Assembly: GCF_000015245.1 (NCBI RefSeq)
Contig: NC_008700.1
Location: 1,990,001 to 2,054,000, forward strand
Source of the DNA: Shewanella amazonensis SB2B
GTDB lineage: Bacteria; Pseudomonadota; Gammaproteobacteria; Enterobacterales; Shewanellaceae
Length of the DNA stretch: 64,000 nt
Direction of reading: 5' to 3'
Positions within the stretch are counted from its first letter, which is position 1; each line of letters begins with the position of its first letter. Positions 9,709-15,889 of this stretch are shown one piece after another. The notes beneath the pieces are model-generated. The model ran no database searches. It was not told the origin of the DNA and saw nothing but the letters and a program-made list of their open reading frames with translations. A program made the translations under genes and the position numbers.

Positions 9709-10741
9709 TTACGCCAACCTATCAAGCGGGCTCACTGTTCCGGCATAGTGTTGTCCCAGCACGTGGGTGTATATTTGAGTTGTCTTGACGTCATTGTGGC
9801 CAAGCAATTCCTGCACAGTGCGAATGTCATAACCGGCCTGAAGTAAATGGGTGGCACAAATTCAGCCGGACTGAATTTGAACAGCTCCGCTGGCCCAAAG
9901 GTGAAAATACAGGGAAGTATTTTATAAAGGAGTGACGGAAAGTGTGACAAGTCACCCGCTTGTTGACCCCTGATTTAGCAACAGCAACCGCCAGTGCTTT
10001 ACGCACAACACTCTGATGAAGATGATGCCGACATAACACCCCGGTAATGGGATGATGGCAGATTGCATGTGATGGGAAGATAAACATCCAGATAGATTTT
10101 CTAAACGCGTTGGGATATTTGCGCCCAAGTGCATAGGGCAGCGATGGCCCAAGGCCTTGTAGGTTATCTTTCTGTTGAAGGGCTGTGGCGCAGGTTATGT
10201 AAGATTGCAATGCCGTCGCACAATGTTGGCTGAGCAGTGTTTTGCGATCTTTACGGCCTTTACCGTCCCGCACTGTTAAAGACAGATGTTCCAGATCGAC
10301 GTCCTGGACCCTGAGTCTGAGACATTCGGAGATCCGCAAGCCACTACCGTAAAGTATTTCGACAATCAGACGGCTACGTCCTTCCAGACAATTCAGGATA
10401 CGCTTTACTTCATCAGCGGTCAGTACCACAGGCTGGAATCGCTGTTTGCTGGAGTAATGAAAACCAAGGCTGCCAAGTTCCTGATGCAAGTGCTTATGAT
10501 AAAGGTAGACCAGCGCGTTTAACGCCGTCTTTTGGGTGTTTATTGCCACATTGCGTTGATTGGCGATAAAGGTCAAAAACTGTGCGACCTCTGCTTGTCC
10601 CATCTCAACTGGGTGCCTTTTGTGATGAAAGCGGATAAAGGCCTTTATCCAATACAGATAGGTCTTTCCTGTACTGATACTGTAACCACGCATCCGCATC
10701 TCTTCGCGAATGCCCTGCAGAAACGGACTTTGATAGGCCAT
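9709..10741 (-). pseudogene. intI: Integron integrase gene intI, interrupted by a 70-bp insert
   Basis: Tyrosine recombinase of the IntI group. The first 272 codons (10741-9926) are intact and include the catalytic arginine in YGSGLRISE (R136), the integron-specific region around FPSH, and the HTFRH box with the second arginine (R269). After the phenylalanine codon at 9926 the frame is broken by 70 extra bases. It resumes at 9855 with ATHLLQAGYDIRTVQELLGH and NDVKTTQIYTHVLG, carrying the remaining histidine (H292) and the nucleophilic tyrosine (Y301 in a rejoined protein). Removing the insert restores a 320-residue protein, the normal IntI length. As it stands translation ends at 9827 without the tyrosine, so the product should be unable to recombine. 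Confidence 0.9.
9856..9925. repeat. 70-bp hairpin-rich insert inside intI (MITE/REP-like)
   Basis: The insert lies exactly between the codons for HTFRHSF and ATHLLQ. It consists of three inverted repeats: CAAATTCAG with CTGAATTTG (9857-9879), CAGC with GCTG around the middle, and AAAATAC with GTATTTT (9904-9923). No target duplication longer than one base is obvious. It has no GTT recombination core and is not an attC. The structure is typical of small non-autonomous palindromic elements. No second copy was noticed in this window, so its repetitive nature elsewhere is inference. Confidence 0.6.
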
Positions 10742-10757
10742 GTCAAAAACCTGAAAA

Positions 10758-10773
10758 CTGTATGTACGTACAG
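10758..10773. promoter_or_regulatory. LexA (SOS) operator upstream of intI
   Basis: The sequence CTGTATGTACGTACAG is a perfect 16-bp palindrome matching the CTGT-N8-ACAG LexA consensus. It ends 17 bp before the intI ATG, where it would block the promoter. Control of integron integrases by LexA is established in other integrons. Confidence 0.88.
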
Positions 10774-11026
10774 TGTTATTTCAAAACAGACGAATTCGAC
10801 ACTCCAAATGGTAAAAAATGTGCGCACTATTTCTGAAGCACTTTTTATAACATTAACAAATTCAGAAAGTTAAAAGCAGTGCGCGAAACAAATCGATTGC
10901 AAATCATGCGCATGCGCACTTTCCAACCAAGATGATTTTTGCTAAGTTAAAAATCGAATTTAAAAACAGCGTGTTGCGTGAGTTCTTGCCAAGTGGTCGG
11001 AGGGCGTTAGCGGCCGCGTAAGTGGC

Positions 11027-11052
11027 AAAAATGCAAACTATTTTGCATTTTT
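11027..11052. repeat. Perfect 11-bp inverted repeat upstream of attI
   Basis: AAAAATGCAAA (11027-11037) and its exact reverse complement TTTGCATTTTT (11042-11052) flank a 4-base CTAT loop. The A/T-rich ends make it resemble a weak terminator, or a structural element of the attI region. It lies in the roughly 400-bp gene-free stretch between intI and the first cassette. That stretch also holds the LexA box, repeated GCGCA/TGCGC words near 10820, 10909 and 11093, and the recombination point. Confidence 0.5.
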
Positions 11053-11059
11053 AGCGAGA

Positions 11060-11120
11060 GCCGAAGCGTTCTGCGCGCCACGCGGGGAGATTATGCGCAA
11101 GCGCACTATACAAATGTTAG
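11060..11120. other. Putative attI site (recombination between 11116 and 11117)
   Basis: The first cassette begins at the core ATGTTAG, cut between G11116 and T11117, consistent with the G/TT rule for integron recombination. The sequence to its left is single-copy, GC-rich, and contains ATGCGCAAGCGCAC at 11092-11105, which could provide integrase-binding direct sites. The left limit is a guess, since attI sequences are poorly conserved between integrons. Confidence 0.5.
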
Positions 11121-11143
11121 TTGGGCAAGTGGAGTTCTAGTCA

Positions 11144-11548
11144 TTGAACATCGCGATACTTAGGGTCTGTGGAAAATGTGAAGACTTGGAAAGGTTAAGG
11201 AAAAACTACAAGTTTGAAGTGTATAGCCAGTGGAAAAAGGGTGACCCAATATCTAAGACTAAAACCTTCGCTGAATCGGGTTTTAAGGTGTCGATTCCTG
11301 ATGGTAGCTCGCCAGGTGACATGATAGAAATTTTGTCATCTCAACTATTGGATTTATCCGCTCAGAGAATTGATTTTAGAGATTATGACGTGACTGCTGA
11401 GATAGATATTGGGTTTGGTATTGGCGAAGAAAAGCAGTTTGTTGCTACATATGATTTGTCATTGGTGTTCCTTGAGTTGGCGGTTAAATGTGGAGTTTCG
11501 ATTAGTCTATCTGGTTATCCCGTCGATGAAGAAGATGAAACCAACTAA
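11144..11548 (+). CDS. Cassette 1: DUF4279-like protein
   Basis: Small soluble protein of 134 residues. Its plan resembles DUF4279 proteins: an early YSQWKKGDPI stretch, a central SSQLLDLSAQ segment and a C-terminal ATYDLSLVFLELAVKCG followed by an acidic tail (VDEEDETN). DUF4279 proteins are common in integron cassettes and in immunity-like gene sets, but no biochemical role is established. The start is TTG at 11144, 9 bp after a GGAG. The stop overlaps the beginning of its attC, as usual for cassettes. Expression probably depends on a promoter in the attI region. The family call is moderately sure; the function is unknown. Confidence 0.7.
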   Translation: MNIAILRVCGKCEDLERLRKNYKFEVYSQWKKGDPISKTKTFAESGFKVSIPDGSSPGDMIEILSSQLLDLSAQRIDFRDYDVTAEIDIGFGIGEEKQFVATYDLSLVFLELAVKCGVSISLSGYPVDEEDETN

Positions 11549-11620
11549 CAAGGCCAGCCAGCATCGCTCCCGTTGGTCGCTGGACCTCGTTACACTCGGC
11601 CGCTGCTGGCGGCGTTATGC
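11543..11620. other. attC site of cassette 1
   Basis: It begins with ACTAACAAGG and ends with GGCGTTATGC, with the crossover between 11614 and 11615. The left arm GGCCAGCCAGCA pairs with the right arm TGCTGGCGGC with one extrahelical base on the left, the asymmetry that directs single-strand recombination in attC sites. Confidence 0.85.
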
Positions 11621-11661
11621 TCTACGAGGAGTGATCCCTGAAAAACTATAATTATGATCCA

Positions 11662-12240
11662 GTGGTCACAGGTATTTTCGTTGGTATTGGTTCGCTCGTG
11701 ATCTGGTATTTCTCATGCCTAGCGATTGATAAACAGCTTGTTCCTGGTAACTACGATTTTCTAGCCCGCTTTTTATCAACACTAACAGCAACATTTGTTG
11801 GTGCTTTCCTTGCGTTTAAATTTAATTCAAAACTTGATCAAAAGAAGCTGGAGCGAGAAAAAGTAGAATTTCTATATAACAAGATTCACGCATACTCTAG
11901 GGCCGCGAAACGATACCTTTGGAGTATCAAGAGAGAATCAGGCAAAACGATTAGGGATAACTCCCTAGCAGAAGAGGCAAGAGAGCTTATATATGAATGT
12001 GAATTATATAAGCATATGTATTTTGAGGATGTTCCTTTAAATCCTTCCTATCAATACGCCGAATTAGAACGCCTCGCTGGAGAGTGTGATAAGCATTGGA
12101 GCAAGGTAGATGAAGAGGATATTCAGTCAAAGCTAGATGCATGTAAATTGGTAGGTAATGAGGTTCAAAAATTCGAACAATCAATATCTCCAATCAATAA
12201 ATGGTGCTTAGATGCAGCAAAGCACATCAATGAAAAATAG
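11662..12240 (+). CDS. Cassette 2: membrane-anchored protein of unknown function
   Basis: Not recognised. About 192 residues with two N-terminal hydrophobic segments (about residues 2-22, GIFVGIGSLVIWYF, and about 34-53, FLSTLTATFVGAFLAFKF). A charged, helical and probably coiled-coil cytoplasmic part follows (KLDQKKLEREKVEFLYNKI onward). GTG at 11662 is the first standard start, but it has no ribosome site. A consensus AGGAG at 11627-11631 sits 6 bp before an in-frame CTG at 11638, which would add eight residues, so a CTG start is plausible. The anchored-helix layout recurs in small membrane effectors of defence systems, but nothing in the sequence proves such a role. Confidence 0.75.
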   Translation: MVTGIFVGIGSLVIWYFSCLAIDKQLVPGNYDFLARFLSTLTATFVGAFLAFKFNSKLDQKKLEREKVEFLYNKIHAYSRAAKRYLWSIKRESGKTIRDNSLAEEARELIYECELYKHMYFEDVPLNPSYQYAELERLAGECDKHWSKVDEEDIQSKLDACKLVGNEVQKFEQSISPINKWCLDAAKHINEK

Positions 12241-12310
12241 CATAACAAAGTAATCAAAGTCGCCTTCGGCTGGACGCGCTAACGCGCGCCCTTTATTGCG
12301 GCGTTATACC
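12240..12310. other. attC site of cassette 2
   Basis: It begins GCATAACAAAG and ends GCGGCGTTATAC, with the crossover between 12303 and 12304. The left segment GTAATCAAAG pairs with the right segment CTTTATTGC with an unpaired C on the left, as in other attC sites. The middle is a GC-rich variable stem. Confidence 0.82.
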
Positions 12311-12333
12311 TAATAAACATGGAGTAAGTTGCT

Positions 12334-13623
12334 TTGAGAAGAATTCTAGCTACCGATCTCGGTATCTGGCCTGTGCTTCAAAATATGGAGAAGGTCTCAG
12401 ACTCTATGCTCCAATCACAAGCATTTAGGAGCAACCTGGCAAACTATATTCTTCTTTATGACCAAATAGTTATTCCAACTGGAAATCTGCAGATTCTTCC
12501 TGTACTCAGAAATATTTTTGGAGAGTCAATTTTTGATGAGTTGATAAAGTCGAATATTATTGTGCTAGCAAGGTACAATAAATGGTTCTCGTATATTGGG
12601 AACGGGGGTGGTTTAAGATTTTTCGAGAGTTTTAGTGATCCTAATTCTGGAAAAACACCAAACCTATTTCACTCATACTTCGCCCCTCTTGATGAAGCAA
12701 TTGATACAGCCATCAAAACTACAACTCCTCCGTCTTCATCAGACAGGGCATCTGTGCTCAAAAATTTGTTGATCGACAAAATATTACCCGTAGGTAATAA
12801 AATAGAAATGGATTCTTTTAGAGATGAAACCTATAAAGATATATTAGGAAGTCCATACCTAAGGAACTTTTTATCAATCAGAAATGAAGGAAGAAGTCTT
12901 GACGCATTAAAAGGAATAAATGCAAATCAAGTAAGAATATATTCACCTCATGCAATACCAGAAAAGGGAGAATCTCCAGAAATATGGTCTGTACTTCACG
13001 CTGCATTTGAGAATTTTGTCCTGGGGCTTAGTACTGATATAGATGTCGAGGAAATTGCAGGAGATGGAAATACTCTTGCTTTGATTAAGGCCAAAGGGCA
13101 GCGCGTTGGTCTTGACTTAGAAGGAAAAAATGCGTTCTCTAAAATACAAGAAATAAGTGGTATTCCTGACATTGGTGAGTTGTTTTCAAAAAACGAATTC
13201 ACTCCAGAGCAGTTGTTGGACTTAAGAGAGTCGAAGCATAGTCAGGTATTTAGAGATTGGTTTAGTTCGGAAAATCCAAATGAGACATCGCAGCAAATTG
13301 TAGAGCGCTATGTGAGCTCTATTGGAAAACCAAGTATTATTGAAAAATTACCCATAAAGACATTACGTTTTGGTGTTACAACCGGCGCTGGCTTGTTAGA
13401 CCCATTAACTGGAGCTATTAGTTCGGCTGTTGATAGCTTCTTACTTAGTAAGTGGTTTCCGGGAAAATCACCAAAATTATTTATAAAACACGCCAAGGCA
13501 GTCGCAATTAGATCAACGGCTAAATCTCCACGCATTCAAAAGCCTAAAATGACAGGTAGAGATAGAAATAGACCATGTTCATGCGGGAGCGGAAAAAAGT
13601 ATAAAAAATGTTGTGGTCGTTAA
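12334..13623 (+). CDS. Cassette 3: SEC-C motif protein of unknown function
   Basis: Protein of 429 residues, large for a cassette product. Only the C-terminus is recognisable: PCSCGSGKKYKKCCGR is a complete SEC-C zinc-binding motif (Cys-X-Cys-X8-Cys-Cys), as found at the end of SecA and as an add-on in many other proteins. The preceding 400 residues are predicted soluble, start RRILATDLGIWPVLQNMEK, and match no family I can name. Just before the zinc motif is a basic linker (residues about 385-412). The start is TTG at 12334 with GGAG 9 bp upstream. Base composition is clearly lower in GC than the flanking genes. Confidence 0.8.
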   Translation: MRRILATDLGIWPVLQNMEKVSDSMLQSQAFRSNLANYILLYDQIVIPTGNLQILPVLRNIFGESIFDELIKSNIIVLARYNKWFSYIGNGGGLRFFESFSDPNSGKTPNLFHSYFAPLDEAIDTAIKTTTPPSSSDRASVLKNLLIDKILPVGNKIEMDSFRDETYKDILGSPYLRNFLSIRNEGRSLDALKGINANQVRIYSPHAIPEKGESPEIWSVLHAAFENFVLGLSTDIDVEEIAGDGNTLALIKAKGQRVGLDLEGKNAFSKIQEISGIPDIGELFSKNEFTPEQLLDLRESKHSQVFRDWFSSENPNETSQQIVERYVSSIGKPSIIEKLPIKTLRFGVTTGAGLLDPLTGAISSAVDSFLLSKWFPGKSPKLFIKHAKAVAIRSTAKSPRIQKPKMTGRDRNRPCSCGSGKKYKKCCGR

Positions 13624-13634
13624 ACATAAGCCGG

Positions 13635-13700
13635 TATAACAATACGCTCGTGCGGGACGGCTTGCTTCGCTGCGCCGCCCCACAGCTTCGACGTTAGCGC
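13635..13700. other. attC site of cassette 3 (last in array)
   Basis: It begins TATAACAATACG and ends CGACGTTAGC, with the crossover between 13693 and 13694. The left stem GCTCGTGCGGG pairs with the right CCCCACAGC with unpaired bases on the left only. The inner part is a GC-rich stem (GGACGGC...GCCGCC). It is the shortest of the three attC sites and marks the end of the array. Confidence 0.8.
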
Positions 13701-13765
13701 ATCCCAGAGTGTATTTGTTTCTCGCAGTGTTAAGTATCAATTTGTCAGAGGTGTTTGTGGTCTTC

Positions 13766-14122
13766 ATGCTCTATTTTGCATCGGGTTTGCTGGTTGTTTT
13801 GGCATTGGCACACTCATACCTGGGTGAGCGATACATCCTGATCCGCTTATTTAAACGGGTTAATTTACACATGCTCTTTGGCAGTGATGATTTTACAAAA
13901 AGGACGCTGAGGTTTGCCTGGCACCTGACTTCAATCGCTTGATTGGGATTGGCCGGTATAGTGCTGGTGATGGCACAACCCGGGGTTGACAGGGCGCTTA
14001 TTGGCCAGATCATCGCGGTTACCTTTGGGATCCATTACGTGATTGCCTTGATTGGGTCCAAGGGTAAGCACTTCTCCTGGATAGTGTTTGCGCTAATCAC
14101 CCTGCTATTACTGTTACACTGA
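13766..14122 (+). pseudogene. Small integral membrane protein gene split by an in-frame TGA
   Basis: A frame encoding about 118 residues is interrupted by TGA at 13940-13942. On both sides, in the same frame, the protein is coherent: MLYFASGLLVVLALAHSYLG to RFAWHLTSIA, then LGLAGIVLVMAQPGVDRALI to FALITLLLLLH ending at TGA 14120-14122. Rejoined it would have four transmembrane segments. The position probably held a tryptophan (TGG to TGA). The second half has no evident ribosome site. I do not recognise a named function. It directly follows the last attC, so it is the first non-cassette gene on this side of the integron. Confidence 0.7.
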
Positions 14123-14251
14123 CATGGACGCCTGCGAAGCCGCGCAAAAATCGGGTATTGAGCGAATATTCAACGCCGAATGAGAAACCGGCATCCAAGA
14201 GGATTGGCGCAGCGCCATTGGCAAAAATGACAATTGAAGAAAAGAGTTGAG

Positions 14252-14674
14252 ATGCAGGTGATGGACGGTGTAACCCTGATGACCACAGCGCCGACCCCGG
14301 CGTCCCTGATAGCATTAAGACAACGGGTTGGCTGGACCAGTCCCGCAGTGAATGTGGTAGAGCAGAGTCTGGCAAATTCATTATTCATCGTTTGCGCCTA
14401 TGATGGCGCCAGACTGGTGGGTACCGGCCGTATTGTGGGTGATGGCGCCATGTATTTTTATCTTCAGGACCTGCTGGTTGATCCTGAATATCAGCGACAG
14501 GGAATAGGTCGGCTGCTGATGGAAGAGATTGAGTCATTCCTGCGCCAAAGGGCGCAGCCCGGTGCCACCATTGGGTTGTTTGCTGCCCATGGCAAAGAGG
14601 ATTTTTACCAAGCATTTGGGTATCAACGCAGGACAGGGCAAGTTCTGGGAATGGGCATGTGCAAATTTGTGTGA
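14252..14674 (+). CDS. GNAT family N-acetyltransferase
   Basis: Protein of about 140 residues with the acetyl-CoA binding signature of the GNAT fold: LQDLLVDPEYQRQGIGRLLM (residues about 78-97), then FYQAFGYQRR near the C-terminus. The acceptor substrate is unknown. I start at ATG 14252 (MQVMDGVTL), which has a purine-rich AAGAAAAGAG before it. An in-frame TTG at 14234 would add six residues. It stands alone between the broken membrane gene and a bidirectional terminator. Confidence 0.85.
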   Translation: MQVMDGVTLMTTAPTPASLIALRQRVGWTSPAVNVVEQSLANSLFIVCAYDGARLVGTGRIVGDGAMYFYLQDLLVDPEYQRQGIGRLLMEEIESFLRQRAQPGATIGLFAAHGKEDFYQAFGYQRRTGQVLGMGMCKFV

Positions 14675-14780
14675 TGAATCATGGTGCGTTCAAGGCAGAG
14701 ATCGGCACTGTCCATTCAGGACCAAACAACAGTTGAATCTCAGCCATATCACCACTACCAGAGGTCGTTGCTGGACAAAG

Positions 14781-14810
14781 AAAAACGCCCCTGAAATGGG
14801 GCGTTTTTTT
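14781..14810. terminator. Bidirectional rho-independent terminator
   Basis: AAAAACGCCCC and GGGGCGTTTTTTT form a stem with a TGAAAT-type loop. It separates the plus-strand GNAT gene from the minus-strand DUF2897 gene and can serve both. Confidence 0.88.
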
Positions 14811-14830
14811 ATTGGCATGGCAATATCCGG

Positions 14831-15097
14831 TTAGCCTTGTTTGGTGTCTGTCGGTGCAGGGCTATCGGCCTTTGGGGTGTCGGCGTCAGATACATCTGCG
14901 GGCTTATTGCTGGTCCCAGCTGTTGCTTCTTCGTCGCTTTTCACCTTGGGTGTGTTATCTGGCTTTTTGGGATCGCCAAACTGAGGCATTTTAAACTTGG
15001 CGCTGTACTTGAGTACGGCGATGTTTGAAAAAATGACCCCAATCACCAGCAATATGATGAGCCAGACTTCCAGATTTGACATGCCGGAGGCGTTCAT
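14831..15097 (-). CDS. DUF2897 family small membrane protein
   Basis: Protein of 88 residues with one N-terminal transmembrane helix (EVWLIILLVIGVIFSNIAVL, residues about 10-29), the conserved KYSAKFKMPQFG block and a long acidic, proline- and threonine-rich tail. This matches DUF2897 proteins of Shewanella and relatives, whose role is unknown. Its ATG overlaps the kdsB stop by one base (TGATG), so it is translationally coupled to the Kdo8N cluster. A link to lipopolysaccharide export or assembly would be inference from position only. Confidence 0.8.
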   Translation of the reverse strand: MNASGMSNLEVWLIILLVIGVIFSNIAVLKYSAKFKMPQFGDPKKPDNTPKVKSDEEATAGTSNKPADVSDADTPKADSPAPTDTKQG

Positions 15098-15834
15098 CAG
15101 TCTACCTTCAGACGATTTTCACAGCGGCGGATATCCTCCGGTGTGTCCACTTCCGGTGAGTCGAAGGCGCTGATGGCGACTTTAATCCTGTGACCGTATT
15201 CCAGGGCACGCAGCTGCTCGAGCTTTTCCAGATCTTCCAGGCGTCCCAGCGGCAGGCTGTTGAAGGTGTGCACAAAACGGCGGGTGTAGGCATATACACC
15301 CAAATGTTTGTACACAGGGTATTCGCTCACGTCACGGCCAAAAGGAATGCAGGCGCGGGAGAAGTAGAGCGCATACATGTCGTTGTCGAACACCATCTTT
15401 ACGTGCTTGGGATCGTCAAGCTCGGCCTTGTCGCTTATCTGGTAACCCAGGGTAGCCATTTCAAACTCGCCGGGATGGCGACGGAACAGCTCGACAATCT
15501 GCTCGATGGAGATAGGGTCAATCAGGGGTTGGTCGCCCTGGAGGTTAATCACCAAATCATCGTCGGCCAGCCCCAGCTGGGTGATGGCGTCTTCGATACG
15601 GTCGGTACCCGATGCAGCATCGGCACCTGTCATTACCACTTTGCCGCCAAAGGATTCAACGGCATCTTTAATACGTTCATCGTCCGTGGCCACGTAGATG
15701 GCATTTAATCCCTTCGCCAGTGCAGCACGTTCATAGACGTGCTGGATCATGGGTTTACCATTGATGGGAGCCAATGGCTTGCCGGGAAAACGGCTGGAGC
15801 CGTAGCGGGCAGGGATCAACAGGGTCACGTTCAT
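15097..15834 (-). CDS. kdsB: CMP-Kdo/CMP-8-amino-Kdo synthetase KdsB
   Basis: Cytidylyltransferase of 245 residues that activates the octulosonate sugar with CTP for attachment to lipid A. It has the nucleotide-binding start LIPARYGSSRFPGKPL, INLQGDQPLI for metal binding and HLGVYAYTRRFV. Next to kdnA and kdnB the natural substrate is probably 8-amino-3,8-dideoxy-manno-octulosonate, as shown for Shewanella oneidensis. The ATG at 15834 was chosen because the protein then opens with the family's MNVTLLIPARYG. It is separated from kdnB by 55 bp containing a stable hairpin. Confidence 0.93.
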   Translation of the reverse strand: MNVTLLIPARYGSSRFPGKPLAPINGKPMIQHVYERAALAKGLNAIYVATDDERIKDAVESFGGKVVMTGADAASGTDRIEDAITQLGLADDDLVINLQGDQPLIDPISIEQIVELFRRHPGEFEMATLGYQISDKAELDDPKHVKMVFDNDMYALYFSRACIPFGRDVSEYPVYKHLGVYAYTRRFVHTFNSLPLGRLEDLEKLEQLRALEYGHRIKVAISAFDSPEVDTPEDIRRCENRLKVD

Positions 15835-15860
15835 CAAAAAATTCCTGGACTCTAACAAAG

Positions 15861-15880
15861 CGGGCTCCCGAAGGAGCCCG
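15861..15880 (-). terminator. Intercistronic hairpin between kdnB and kdsB
   Basis: CGGGCTCC and GGAGCCCG pair perfectly; on the minus strand the loop is TTCG and the stem is followed by CTTTG. The T tract is short, so it may act as partial terminator, processing site or RNA stabiliser between kdnB and kdsB. Confidence 0.6.
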
Positions 15881-15889
15881 GAAACAAGA

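Larger units (their letters stand above)
9709..13693. mobile_element. Chromosomal integron: interrupted intI, attI region and three gene cassettes
   Basis: The block has the full architecture of an integron: a tyrosine-recombinase integrase gene reading outward (minus strand), a LexA-type operator at its promoter, a recombination point before TTAG at 11117, then three consecutive plus-strand ORFs each followed by an imperfect palindrome that starts at TAACAA and ends at GCGTTA or ACGTTA. Cassette limits read from these points are 11117-11614, 11615-12303 and 12304-13693. The cassettes are visibly AT-richer than the flanks and use TTG/GTG starts, in line with acquired DNA. The array is tiny compared with Vibrio superintegrons, and its attC sites differ in length and sequence. 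Confidence 0.88.

Noticed and set aside
9576..9788. 70-codon plus-strand frame downstream of hutU
   Set aside because: It overlaps the 3' end of the integrase gene on the other strand and has no ribosome site or recognisable protein pattern.
9856..9925. Insert as an attC or a cassette remnant
   Set aside because: It lacks the GTT core and the TAACAA inverse core and carries three separate hairpins instead of one asymmetric palindrome.
9732..9950. 72-codon minus-strand frame at the integrase end
   Set aside because: It is an out-of-frame reading through the 70-bp insert; the genuine integrase tail is in another frame, from 9855 to 9709.
13940..13942. TGA as a selenocysteine codon
   Set aside because: The context is a transmembrane tryptophan-like position, no SECIS-type hairpin follows directly, and no selenoprotein family fits.
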